Below are positions 55,505 through 64,000 of a stretch of DNA of 64,000 bases, one piece after another. Both the position numbers and the translations under genes were made by a program. Origin of the DNA: Acidobacteriota bacterium (GTDB lineage: Bacteria; Acidobacteriota; Terriglobia; Terriglobales; Acidobacteriaceae); the NCBI GenBank assembly GCA_021846275.1, contig JAJZBZ010000001.1, forward strand, positions 124,001 to 188,000, given 5' to 3'. How positions within the stretch are numbered: the first letter of the stretch is position 1; each line of letters opens with the position of its first letter. The notes under the pieces are model-generated. The model was not told where the DNA came from. It saw only the letters and a list, made by a program, of their open reading frames with translations, and made no database searches.

Positions 55505-58276
55505 ATGACCACGCGGCAGCGGCAAAGAAGGATGATTTTCCTGGCGCTGGCGCTGGCCTGCGCCTGCGGCGCGGGCGCGTGGGCGCAGACAACGGACCAG
55601 AACAGCACGACGGGGACGGGCGGCAGCTATGATCCGACGGCGATGGGCGGACAGACGGGCGCGAGCGACGGCTCGATGCAGCAGATGCCGAATGGCGGCA
55701 TGATGAACTGCGCGGACCCGCAGCAGGCGCTGCTGCCGCAGTGCTCGGGGCAGACGGGTGCGAATGGGTTTCCGGGATTGCAGGGGACGCCGACGATTCC
55801 GCCGGCGGACCAGTACAACGATGTGAATCCGGTGACGGGGCAGGCGATTCCGGGGCAGACGGGCGCGGGGACGACGACGCAGCAGCAACTCCAGCGGCAG
55901 TTGCAGCAGCAGCGGCTGGCGCAGCAGGCTCCGCGCGAGCCGCTGACAGAGTTCCAGAAATTTGTGGCGAGCACCACGGGGCAGGTGCTGCCGATCTATG
56001 GGTCGAATTTGTTTCGCAACATTCCGGCGACCTTTGCGCCGCTGGAGACGGCGCCGGTGCCGACGAATTTTGTGATCGGGCCGGATGATGTGCTGCGCAT
56101 ACGGGTGTGGGGCCAGATCAACTTCCAGTCGAATCTGCGGGTGGATCGGACGGGGGATATTTATCTGCCGCAGGTGGGTGCGATTCATGTGGCGGGGTTG
56201 CAGTTTTCCGAGCTGGACGGGCACCTGCGCGCGGCGATTGCGCGGGTCTTCCGGAACTTTGACCTGACGGCGGATGTGGGCCAGATTCACTCGATTCAGG
56301 TGTATGTTTCGGGTGAGGCGCGGCGTCCGGGGGTGTATACGGTGAGCGCGCTGAGCACGCTGGTGGATGCGATCTTTTCGAGCGGCGGACCGGCGCTGGA
56401 CGGGTCGATGCGGCATATCGAGCTGAGGCGCGATGGGCAGGTGGTGACGGATTTTGATCTCTACGCGCTGCTGGTGCGCGGCGACAAGAAGGGCGACGCT
56501 CCGCTCGAGAATGGCGACGTGATTTACTTCGCTCCAGCCGGGGCGATGGTGGCGGTGACGGGCGCGGTGCGGGCGCAGGCGATCTATGAGATGCGCGTGG
56601 GCGAGACGCTGGGCGACGTGGTGAAGGACGCCGGCGGGATGTCGGCTGTGGCGGCGGAGAGCCGAATTTCGATTGAGCGAATTGAGGACCACACGACGCG
56701 GCGGGCGATGGAGGTGAGCGACGACGCGGCGGGCCTGGCGACGGCGATGAGCAATGGCGACGTGGTGCGGGTGTACTCGATTGTGCCGGCGTATGCGAAG
56801 ACGGTGATTCTGCGCGGGAATGTGGCGAATCCGGGACGGTTTGCGTGGCACCCGGGGATGCATGTGAGCGACCTGATCCCGGACAAGGATTCGCTGATTA
56901 CGCAGAACTACTGGTGGCAGCGGGCAAGGCTGGGATTGCCGACGCCGGAGTTTGAGCCGGTGCCGGGATTTGGGATCATGCTGCAACCGCCGAACGGTCA
57001 TGCGGTGACGCTGAAACGCACACAGACGGAGACGGCGACGACGACGGATTTGCAGTTGCCGCAGAACCAGGGCGTGGCCGCGCCGGGAGCGGGAACGAAC
57101 AGTGCCGTGCCCAGCAGCGTGATGAATGGGCAGCAGATGGCGTTGCAGCAGAATACGATGATGGCCGAGCAGGGGCTGAACAGCGAGGGCGTGAACGGGA
57201 CGACTGACGCCTCGGAGCGCGGGGCGAACATCTCAGTGGCCGAGGCGCAGACGCTGCCATCGGGACGCTCGCTGGCGGGGGTGCAGCCGACGCGGGTGCG
57301 CGTGCTGGCACCGGAGATCGATTGGAACTATGCGGTGATTGAGCGCATGGACCCAAAGACGCTGAAGACGGTGCTGGTGCCGTTTGACCTGGGCAAGCTG
57401 GTGCTCGATCACGACCAGAGCCAGAATCTGGCGCTGGAGCCGGGCGATGTGGTGAGCGTGTTTTCCGAGGCGGATGTGCGCGTGCCGATCGCCGAGCAGA
57501 CGAAGCTGATCCGGCTGGATGGCGAGGTGGTGCATGCGGGGACGTATACGGCGCTGCCGGGCGAGACGCTGCGGCATCTGGTGATGCGGGCCGGCGGGCT
57601 GACGCCGAATGCTTATCTGTATGGGTCGGAGTTTACGCGGCAGTCGACGCGGATTCTGCAGCAGGCGCGGATCGACGAGTATATCCAGCAACTGAACATG
57701 CAGGTGCAGCGCGGGAATCTGGCGGTGGCCGCATCCAGCGTCTCTTCGTCGCAGGATCAAAGCTCGGCCCAGGCGGCGCAGGGCAGCGAGCAGCAGTTGA
57801 TTGCGGCGCTGGCGCGGATTCGCGCGACGGGGCGGATTGTGCTGGAGTTCCAGCCGAACAGTACGGGGGTGGACAGCATTCCGGAAATTCCGCTGGAGGA
57901 TGGGGATCGCTTTATCGTGCCGTCGCAGCCGAACAACGTGAACGTGGTGGGCGCGGTGTATGACCAGAACTCGTTTCTCTATGCGAAGCGCAGGAGAATT
58001 CAGGATTATCTGCGAATGGCCGGCGGACCGAATCAGGATTCGGATCGGAAATACGCGTTTGTTGTCCGGGCAAGCGGCGCGGTGGTGAGCAAGACGACGA
58101 CGAACGGACTGTGGGGCAATGAGTTCGCGACGCTGCATGTGTATCCGGGGGACACGATCGTGGTGCCGGAGAAGACGTTCAAGCCGTCAGGGCTGAGGAC
58201 GGCGATTGAGTTCACGCAGATATTCTCGCAACTGGCGTTTGGCGTGCTGGCCTTCAGCATTCTGCCGTTGCCTTAG
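55505..58276 (+). CDS. SLBB-domain polysaccharide export protein (Wza-like, large)
   Basis: About 923 aa. Signal peptide MIFLALALACACGAGAWAQ after a basic start, a Gln/Gly-rich low-complexity region (about 25-135), then the Poly_export core (FVIGPDDVLRIRVWGQINFQ, VDRTGDIYLPQVGAIHVAGL), then several SLBB repeats (VYVSGEARRPGVYTV, VILRGNVANPGRFAWHPGM, IRLDGEVVHAGTYTALPGE, NVVGAVYDQNSFLYA) and a C-terminal hydrophobic segment. Such proteins form outer-membrane polysaccharide channels. The start is uncertain: ATGs at 55475 and 55532 are in frame. Much larger than the roughly 380-aa Wza. Confidence 0.87.
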   Translation: MTTRQRQRRMIFLALALACACGAGAWAQTTDQNSTTGTGGSYDPTAMGGQTGASDGSMQQMPNGGMMNCADPQQALLPQCSGQTGANGFPGLQGTPTIPPADQYNDVNPVTGQAIPGQTGAGTTTQQQLQRQLQQQRLAQQAPREPLTEFQKFVASTTGQVLPIYGSNLFRNIPATFAPLETAPVPTNFVIGPDDVLRIRVWGQINFQSNLRVDRTGDIYLPQVGAIHVAGLQFSELDGHLRAAIARVFRNFDLTADVGQIHSIQVYVSGEARRPGVYTVSALSTLVDAIFSSGGPALDGSMRHIELRRDGQVVTDFDLYALLVRGDKKGDAPLENGDVIYFAPAGAMVAVTGAVRAQAIYEMRVGETLGDVVKDAGGMSAVAAESRISIERIEDHTTRRAMEVSDDAAGLATAMSNGDVVRVYSIVPAYAKTVILRGNVANPGRFAWHPGMHVSDLIPDKDSLITQNYWWQRARLGLPTPEFEPVPGFGIMLQPPNGHAVTLKRTQTETATTTDLQLPQNQGVAAPGAGTNSAVPSSVMNGQQMALQQNTMMAEQGLNSEGVNGTTDASERGANISVAEAQTLPSGRSLAGVQPTRVRVLAPEIDWNYAVIERMDPKTLKTVLVPFDLGKLVLDHDQSQNLALEPGDVVSVFSEADVRVPIAEQTKLIRLDGEVVHAGTYTALPGETLRHLVMRAGGLTPNAYLYGSEFTRQSTRILQQARIDEYIQQLNMQVQRGNLAVAASSVSSSQDQSSAQAAQGSEQQLIAALARIRATGRIVLEFQPNSTGVDSIPEIPLEDGDRFIVPSQPNNVNVVGAVYDQNSFLYAKRRRIQDYLRMAGGPNQDSDRKYAFVVRASGAVVSKTTTNGLWGNEFATLHVYPGDTIVVPEKTFKPSGLRTAIEFTQIFSQLAFGVLAFSILPLP

Positions 58277-58385
58277 AGCGTGTTTCCTATATGCCGCTGT
58301 GACTTCGTCGGAGTGCGTCAGCCCGGCTTCAGCGGCGGGTCTCATATGGGTCGTCTCGGCCTACGCTTATTTATGAAACACGCTC
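58276..58385. repeat. 110-bp palindromic MITE-like element
   Basis: GAGCGTGTTTC (58276-58286) and GAAACACGCTC (58375-58385) are perfect 11-bp inverted ends. Inside, CCGCTG (58293) pairs with CAGCGG (58331), and ATATG with CATAT. It starts in the stop codon of the export gene and has no coding content. Confidence 0.75.
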
Positions 58386-58410
58386 CGGGCGCACGCGAGC
58401 GCAAAGCCAT

Positions 58411-58445
58411 GCGGCGCATTCCGGTTGGAATGCGCCGCTGTTTTT
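58411..58445 (+). terminator. Intrinsic terminator of the export gene
   Basis: Perfect 12-bp stem GCGGCGCATTCC (58411-58422) / GGAATGCGCCGC (58427-58438), loop GGTT, followed by TGTTTTT. About 135 bases past the export gene's stop and before the convergent DUF507 pair. Confidence 0.9.
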
Positions 58446-58482
58446 GGGGCTGAAGGAAATTGTCAGGATCAGGCGAAGCGGA

Positions 58483-58758
58483 TCAGATGCCGAGGCGGCG
58501 GACTTCGTCGTTGTAGTACTTGCGGTAGAGGATGTCCCACTCCTGCGTGCCCTCCTGAATGATGCGGCGCTGGGAGGTGATCTTGAGGCGCGCGGCCTGG
58601 TCGATGCGGGTCTCTTCGAGGAAAAGCTGTTCGAGGATTTTGCGCGCTTCCTGACGGATGGTGTTGCGATCTTCGAGGAAGTCAACGTCCTGAATGTCGG
58701 CGAGCGTGTCGGCGACGGTGTGGGCGAGTTTGTTGACCTTGTCGCGGGAGATTCTCAT
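58483..58758 (-). CDS. DUF507 family protein (second of pair)
   Basis: 91 aa, helical and charged: MRISRDKVNKLAHTVADTL, EDRNTIRQEARKILEQLFLEETRIDQ and EWDILYRKYYNDEVRRLGI. This is the DUF507 pattern, a family known from acidobacteria, Aquificae and deltaproteobacteria with no assigned function. Its start overlaps the stop of the upstream paralogue by 4 nt (ATGA), so the two are almost certainly made together and may form a heteromer. Confidence 0.85.
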   Translation of the reverse strand: MRISRDKVNKLAHTVADTLADIQDVDFLEDRNTIRQEARKILEQLFLEETRIDQAARLKITSQRRIIQEGTQEWDILYRKYYNDEVRRLGI

Positions 58759-59033
58759 AGGACAGCCTTGTATTTTCGGGTGAGTTCGGCTTTGACCTTT
58801 TTGAACATTTCGGCGTATTGGGCACCGGTGCGCAGCATCTCCTGCTGATAGGCCTCAAGGATGACGCGGACCTCGTCGTTGATGCGGTCTTCGAGGGCCA
58901 TCTCTTCGATGATTGCGGCGGTGACGCGCTCTTCGACGGGAGCGGTGTGGGCGGTGTGAATCATTTTGGCGTCGGTGAGATGTTTGACCGTGCGCCGCGC
59001 CAGGTAGCCGAGATATTCGCGGGAAAAGATCAT
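58755..59033 (-). CDS. DUF507 family protein (first of pair)
   Basis: 92 aa: MIFSREYLGYLARRTVKHL, EERVTAAIIEEMALEDRINDEVRVILEAYQ and AEMFKKVKAELTRKYKAVL. It aligns by eye with its downstream neighbour (start, central E-x-R region, YxxxY-x-E/K tail), so this is a tandem paralogous pair of DUF507. The longer open frame upstream is antisense to other genes. Soluble, cytosolic; function unknown. Confidence 0.85.
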   Translation of the reverse strand: MIFSREYLGYLARRTVKHLTDAKMIHTAHTAPVEERVTAAIIEEMALEDRINDEVRVILEAYQQEMLRTGAQYAEMFKKVKAELTRKYKAVL

Positions 59034-59121
59034 GGACTGAAACTTCAAGATACCATATTGCGCCCGACGATGGCCGGGTGCGCGGGTGAACGAGCGGAGA
59101 TGCAGAAGGCGACGCGAAGCT

Positions 59122-59598
59122 TCAGAAGGCGAGCGGAAGATCGAGCGCGCGTTCGCCGTCTGGCTGCGGCAGGGCGATGGCGGGAGTGGCGATGCGGCGC
59201 AGCGGCTGGGCTGCCTGGCCGAGTGCGGAGTCGGGCGCGGGGTATGCGGCGATGGACAAGCGCAGCGCAGGCGCGGGATTGCCGGAGGGAGCAGAGACTG
59301 GAAGCCAGGCGAGCGGCATGCGGAGGACGCAGGTGGCCTCGTTGCCGGAGACGACGGCAAGAGCGGTGACGGATTCCCCGGGCAGGACGGTGGGGGACGG
59401 CACGGCGGCGACGCGGCAGAGATACTGCGAGTTGGTCGGCATGGGATTGACGATGGCCATGTGGAGGGTGACGAGGTAGGCACCGTGGACGATGGCGGGC
59501 GTGGACCGAGGCGTGGACGGGTGAGCGAAGGGTTGCGCGGTGGCGAGCGTGAGGCCCGAAGACGCGACGGCGAGGATGAGAGTGAGATACGGTCGCAT
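59122..59598 (-). CDS. Small exported protein, hypothetical
   Basis: 158 aa with signal peptide MRPYLTLILAVASSGLTLATAQ and a beta-sandwich-like mature part with two cysteines (YLCRVAAV, EATCVLRM) that could form a disulphide. Ends DGERALDLPLAF. No family recognised. GGGAGGG lies five bases before the ATG. It is 88 bp upstream of the DUF507 pair on the same strand and may share its transcript. Confidence 0.7.
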   Translation of the reverse strand: MRPYLTLILAVASSGLTLATAQPFAHPSTPRSTPAIVHGAYLVTLHMAIVNPMPTNSQYLCRVAAVPSPTVLPGESVTALAVVSGNEATCVLRMPLAWLPVSAPSGNPAPALRLSIAAYPAPDSALGQAAQPLRRIATPAIALPQPDGERALDLPLAF

Positions 59599-59802
59599 GA
59601 TTCCCTCCCCTGCCAGTCTGGTTCGCGACCGTATTGACCGGCTGCGCGGAGGACTGGCAGGGAGAGTATCGGCGAGGTGGGCGGTGGGATGAGGGTTCCG
59701 TGAGAAAATTCCAACCAGCGCGGGGTTACGAAAGTTTGGAGCGCGCGACGGAGCGGATTTGCAGGCAAAAGGCCGGGGCGAATCTGAGAGAATGTGAAGG
59801 TT

Positions 59803-60279
59803 ATGACGACAGATAATTTGATTTCTCTGAAAGACGATATGGTCGCGTTCATCGAAGGACACGGGATGAAGCGGCTGCCGGGATATGTGACGGAGGATGT
59901 GCCCGCGGTGTTGTGGGAGGACGCGGAGAATCCGGACTCCTGGAAGGACTTCGTGGAGATGGCGAAGCATGCGGGCGCGCTGTTTGTGACGATGAGCGAG
60001 GTGAAGCTGGAGCGCGACGAGATGGAAGAGCTGATGGAACGCGCCAGCGAGATCAACTTTCCGGATGACGAAGCCAACGAGATGATGGAAGCGCAGATGC
60101 TGATGAAGCACGCGGGCAAGGTGGGATATGTGCAGCTTGGCTTTGTGCATCAGGGCGTGATGTTTCTGCATGAGACGACGACGGAGTGGTATGAGCACTA
60201 TCAGGAGCTGGTGGAGAATATTGAGGCGTTCCAGCAGATTGTGATTGAGGACGGCGCGGGAGACGACGAGGAGCTGTGA
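59803..60279 (+). CDS. Acidic conserved-looking hypothetical protein coupled to recJ
   Basis: 158 aa, very acidic and Met-rich: DNLISLKDDMVAFIEGHGMKRLPGYV, EDVPAVLWEDAENPDSWKDFVEMAKHAGALF, EEINFPDDEAN-like segments and the tail EDGAGDDEEL. Soluble, no motif I recognise. The ATG at 59803 is preferred over an in-frame GTG three codons earlier. The stop overlaps the recJ GTG start (GTGA), implying translational coupling and perhaps a role with RecJ. Confidence 0.75.
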   Translation: MTTDNLISLKDDMVAFIEGHGMKRLPGYVTEDVPAVLWEDAENPDSWKDFVEMAKHAGALFVTMSEVKLERDEMEELMERASEINFPDDEANEMMEAQMLMKHAGKVGYVQLGFVHQGVMFLHETTTEWYEHYQELVENIEAFQQIVIEDGAGDDEEL

Positions 60280-62123
60280 GGGACGGCGCGGCGACGAGGG
60301 TGGGCGATGCGCCGGGAATGGCGACGCGGAAGCGTCCGGGACAGCGGTGGCAGAAGACCGAGGTGGACGGCGAGGCTGCGGCGGCGCTGGCGAAGGAAGC
60401 GCGGATTCCGCCGGTGCTGGCGGAGATTCTGTTGGCGCGCGGAGTGAGGACGGCGTCGGAGGCGCATGGGTTTTTGCAGCCGGGGATGGACGGGCTGCAT
60501 GAGCCGATGCGGATGCTGGGAATGGCGGCTGCGGTGGAGCGGCTGGAGCGCGCGATTGGGGCGGGCGAGCGGGTACTGCTCTATGGCGACTATGATGTGG
60601 ACGGCACGGTGGCGGTGGTGCTGCTGAAGACGGCCATCGAGATGGTGGCGCGGAGCGGGGACGAGCAGGCGAAGAAAACCGAGGTTCGGTTTCATGTGCC
60701 GCATCGGCTGCGCGAAGGCTATGGATTGCAGACGGCGGTGCTGGAGGCGGCGGCGCGCGAGGGCGTGCGGCTGGTGATTACGGTAGATACGGGGATGCGC
60801 GCGTTTGAAGAGACGCGGGCGGCGCGCGCGATGGGGATGGACGTGATTGTGACGGATCATCATCTGCCGGAGGCGGGCGAGAGTGTGCCGGAGGCGGTGG
60901 CGGTGGTGAATCCGAATCAGCCGGGGTGCGGGTATCCGGAAAAGGGATTGTGCGGGGCGGCGATTGCGATGAAGCTGGCGCAGGCGCTGCTGGAGCGGCA
61001 GGAACGGGATCGAACGCGGAGTCGGGTGTTGCCGTCGATGCTGAAGATGGCGGCGATTGCGACAGTGGCCGACGCGGTGCCGCTGGTGGGGGAGAATCGG
61101 GTGATTACGGCGGTGGGGATGGAGGAGCTGCGACGACCGTCGAGCGTGGGGTTGCAGGCGCTGATGGAGACGGCGGGCATCGACGTGACGGCGCGGGCGG
61201 TGTCGAGCTTTGATCTGGGATTTCGGCTGGGGCCGAGGATCAATGCGGCGGGACGGATGGACGTGGCCAGCGATGTGGTGGAGCTGTTTACGACGCGGGA
61301 TCGCAGGCGGGCGCTGGAGCTGGCGGCGAAGCTGGAGGAACAGAATCGGGAACGGCGCGAGACCGAGGCCGCGGTGCTGGCGTCGATTGACGAGTGGCTG
61401 GAGACGGACGCGACGCTGGAAGCGAAAAAAATGCTGGTGCTGGCAGGGGACAATTGGCATCGCGGAGTGATCGGGATTCTGGCCTCGCGCGTGGTGGAGC
61501 GGACGGCGAAGCCGGTGATCGTGGTGAGCGTGGAGGACGGGGTTGCGTACGGGTCGGGGCGGTCGATTGACGGGTTTCCGCTGCTGGAGGCGATTGAGCC
61601 GTGCGCGGAGTTGTTTACGCGGTTTGGCGGGCATGCGTTTGCGGTGGGATTTGCCATGCCGGCGGAAAACCTGGCGGAGATGGAGCGGCGCGTGCAGGCC
61701 TTTGCCGACGAGCGGCTGGCCGGGCGCGTGGCTGAGCATACGCTGCGGATCGATGCCGAGCTGCCGCTGGAGCGGCTGACGGGGACAGTGGCGGATTGGC
61801 TGCGGAAGCTGGGGCCGACGGGTCGCGGGAATGCCGAGCCGGTGATGCTGGCGCGGCGGGTGCGGGTGATGGCTCCGGTACGCGTGATGAAGGAAAAACA
61901 TATCCGGCTGGAGGTGGCTCCGGCGGAGGCGCGGGTGCGGATGGAGCCGCTGAAGGCGGTGGGGTGGAAGTTGGCCGAGCAGGCTGCGGCGATGGGGATT
62001 GGCGCGGGCAGCGTGATCGATCTGGCATATCGGGTGCGCGTGGACGAGCGCTGGCAGACGGGCAGAAGCGATGGACTGGGCGGCGTGGAGCTGGAGATTG
62101 CCGGGATGCGGGCGAGCGCGTGA
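60276..62123 (+). CDS. recJ: Single-stranded-DNA-specific exonuclease RecJ
   Basis: 615 aa, 5'-3' exonuclease in recombination and mismatch repair. DHH domain: LLYGDYDVDGTVAVVLL (motif I), VITVDTG, VTDHHLPE (DHH, motif III), NPNQPGCGYPEKGLCGAAIA (motif IV), and DHHA1: NWHRGVIGILASRVVERTAKP and GSGRSIDGFPLLEAI then FGGHAFAVGFAM. A C-terminal OB domain follows. GTG at 60276 overlaps the previous stop and has GAGGAG just upstream; ATG at 60318 is an alternative. A strong terminator follows. Confidence 0.95.
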   Translation: MRDGAATRVGDAPGMATRKRPGQRWQKTEVDGEAAAALAKEARIPPVLAEILLARGVRTASEAHGFLQPGMDGLHEPMRMLGMAAAVERLERAIGAGERVLLYGDYDVDGTVAVVLLKTAIEMVARSGDEQAKKTEVRFHVPHRLREGYGLQTAVLEAAAREGVRLVITVDTGMRAFEETRAARAMGMDVIVTDHHLPEAGESVPEAVAVVNPNQPGCGYPEKGLCGAAIAMKLAQALLERQERDRTRSRVLPSMLKMAAIATVADAVPLVGENRVITAVGMEELRRPSSVGLQALMETAGIDVTARAVSSFDLGFRLGPRINAAGRMDVASDVVELFTTRDRRRALELAAKLEEQNRERRETEAAVLASIDEWLETDATLEAKKMLVLAGDNWHRGVIGILASRVVERTAKPVIVVSVEDGVAYGSGRSIDGFPLLEAIEPCAELFTRFGGHAFAVGFAMPAENLAEMERRVQAFADERLAGRVAEHTLRIDAELPLERLTGTVADWLRKLGPTGRGNAEPVMLARRVRVMAPVRVMKEKHIRLEVAPAEARVRMEPLKAVGWKLAEQAAAMGIGAGSVIDLAYRVRVDERWQTGRSDGLGGVELEIAGMRASA

Positions 62124-62145
62124 TCGGCGCTCATGGGGTACGGCA

Positions 62146-62181
62146 AAAATCCGCCGCCTGAAGGATCAGGCGGCGGATTTT
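62146..62181. terminator. Bidirectional terminator after recJ
   Basis: A 16-bp perfect stem (62146-62161 with 62166-62181) with loop AGGA; the arms end in AAAA and TTTT, so both strands have a terminal U-tract. It separates the convergent recJ and YXWGXW-type genes. Confidence 0.92.
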
Positions 62182-62316
62182 GTTTGCGGGGAGGGTGCGG
62201 GTTACCAGCGACCGTGGGGGTGGGAGTCGGATTGCGTTCGCGGCTCTATTCCTCTCCGAGAGATGGCGAATACGGCCGCAAGTTTCACACTGGTCATCGT
62301 GGAGTGCTGGTACGCC

Positions 62317-63267
62317 TCAACGGCGCGGACCGCTGGCCCCTCCATGTCGCTGGCGATAGATTTGGCGACTTGCGTTGTTCTGCCTGCGGTTAATGTTCTG
62401 CCGCTGTTGCGGTGTCAGTCTGCCCCCGTTTGCGCTGCGGTCTGCTACGACGGAGTTGTGAATGTTCTGCTGCCGATTCAAGTCCCTGGCAGCCTGACCG
62501 GAACTGAGTTGCCCGCTTCGCAGTCCTTGAGCGATTCTCCCTTGCTGGTTATAACTACGCCCGTTGATCGTGCTCTTTGCCGTGACGGCTGGCTGGCCGT
62601 GGTTGGCGCTGAAGCGCTGCTGCGGACTGCTGGCGGCGGACTGCATGTGCTGGGCCTGAGCTGAGGTTGCGCCGACGTGCTGCTCGTTGGCGGCCATGCG
62701 CTCCTGAGGCGTGGGCGGATGGTTGATGCCGCCGGGACCGCCGGAGTAGGCGACGTGGTTGTAGTTGTTGACGGTGTAACGGTTGACGACGGTGCGGTTG
62801 ATGTAGGTGTTATGGACGAAGGTCGGGTTGACGTTCATGACGGCGCGGTTGTAGAAGAATCCGCCGCCGTGCCAGTAACCGCCGACGAAGCCGACGCCCA
62901 TGTAGCCGAAGCCGTAGTTAATGCCGCCGTAGTAGCCGACGTGCGGACCCCAGTAGCCGGGGTGAAAGATGTAGGCACCGGCGCCCCAGCCCCAGTAGGG
63001 CGGTGTCCAGAGCATGCCGATGGCAGGCGGGGCGACCCATACGCCGGGAACCCAGTAGTAACCGGCTGGGCCGTAGCCCCAGTAGCCGGGGGTCCACATG
63101 TAACCCGGCTGTGGGCAGATGGGCTGGGTGTAAACAGGCAGCGCGGGCGGGGCGATGCCGACGCTGACGAAGACGGCGGCGCGGGAGGTCGCGGGAAAAA
63201 GCGTGGCGACGAGGGATAGAAGCAGAATCGGTATCCAACGGGAAGTTTTCAAGCGGGGAAAGTTCAT
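62317..63267 (-). CDS. Gly/Tyr/Trp-rich exported protein (YXWGXW-type)
   Basis: 316 aa. Signal peptide (WIPILLLSLVATLFPATSRA), a repeat-rich region of G-Y-W-P motifs (YMWTPGYWGYGPAGYYWVPG, WTPPYWGWGAGAY, FHPGYWGPHVGYYGG) over residues 50-150, an Asn/Tyr/Val segment (NTYINRTVVNRYTVNNYNHV), then a Gln/Arg/Asn-rich tail. Such YXWGXW proteins are exported or outer-surface and of unknown function in acidobacteria and proteobacteria. GGAG lies eight bases before the ATG. Confidence 0.8.
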   Translation of the reverse strand: MNFPRLKTSRWIPILLLSLVATLFPATSRAAVFVSVGIAPPALPVYTQPICPQPGYMWTPGYWGYGPAGYYWVPGVWVAPPAIGMLWTPPYWGWGAGAYIFHPGYWGPHVGYYGGINYGFGYMGVGFVGGYWHGGGFFYNRAVMNVNPTFVHNTYINRTVVNRYTVNNYNHVAYSGGPGGINHPPTPQERMAANEQHVGATSAQAQHMQSAASSPQQRFSANHGQPAVTAKSTINGRSYNQQGRIAQGLRSGQLSSGQAARDLNRQQNIHNSVVADRSANGGRLTPQQRQNINRRQNNASRQIYRQRHGGASGPRR

Positions 63268-63488
63268 GGTCGTGCTCCAGTCTGTGGTATCCGCTTCGTG
63301 CGGGATGCCTGCATTGGCCGCTTCGGTTGCGTCCTGCACAGTTCAGACGGGAAATTCTGAAGCAGGTTGACAGGACCGAGGACGGCGTTTCTGGCGGGAT
63401 AGACACATGGGTACGGGGAAAGTTGCCGCTGGTTGTGGAAAACCGGCGGCGGGTGGTTGGGAATACGGATGGCGCGGTAGGAGAAAGC

Positions 63489-64000
<512 letters not shown>

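Overview
The window is a GC-rich bacterial chromosome segment, most likely from an acidobacterium of the Terriglobia/Acidobacteriaceae type. This rests on the general protein flavour (a VWFA-related exported protein, paired DUF507 proteins, a G/Y/W-rich exported protein, an SLBB export protein of about 950 aa) and on dispersed AGCAGATTCCC-TTC-GGGAATGACAAC repeats that read as spurious SFPKGICF peptides. It is an inference, since no rRNA or other marker is present. I found no rRNA, tRNA, CRISPR array, transposase, integrase or replication origin.

Layout. 1-8.3 kb: metabolic genes (ABC ATPase fragment, M20 peptidase, alpha/beta hydrolase coupled to glycerate 2-kinase, an ECF sigma/anti-sigma/Spy-like stress operon, an AraD-like epimerase, glycosylasparaginase). 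8.3-13 kb: a two-gene sigma-54-type two-component system with its own candidate sigma-54 promoter. 13-20.3 kb: a small membrane protein, uvrA, a CPBP protease, an amino-acid permease and an aquaporin. 20.4-22.5 kb: a C5 cytosine methyltransferase with an overlapping putative restriction gene. 22.5-29.6 kb: the UDP-xylose pathway (UDP-glucose dehydrogenase and UDP-glucuronate decarboxylase), an HD protein, a beta-barrel protein, a WecB/TagA/CpsF glycosyltransferase, an SDR and a DinB protein. 29.6-36.1 kb, all minus strand: accC, accB, an M24 aminopeptidase, an HTH protein, a predicted PPi-dependent phosphofructokinase, an EfpL/YeiP-like elongation factor and an FRG-domain gene. 36.4-42.1 kb: a membrane protein, an acyl-CoA synthetase, a VWFA-related protein and a DUF262 protein. 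42.6-50.7 kb: metH, a glycosyltransferase-like protein, an orphan NuoI-type ferredoxin, an exported protein behind a TetR gene with a palindromic operator, and another exported protein. 50.8-51.8 kb: a repeat array with an exact 235-bp period. 51.9-64 kb: lolD, clpC, an SLBB export protein, two DUF507 genes, recJ and the 3' end of ychF.

Three accessory loci (methyltransferase/restriction pair, FRG gene, DUF262 gene) are visibly less GC-rich than their neighbours. Two of them touch the composite repeats; the DUF262 gene appears to have landed inside a repeat block, leaving a truncated module on its left. The most interesting signals are this repeat family and its link with defence-like cargo, the DUF262 protein with HEPN-like R-x4-H motifs, the apparent self-controlled sigma-54 kinase/regulator operon, the D104/K124 phosphofructokinase and the EfpL-type loop.
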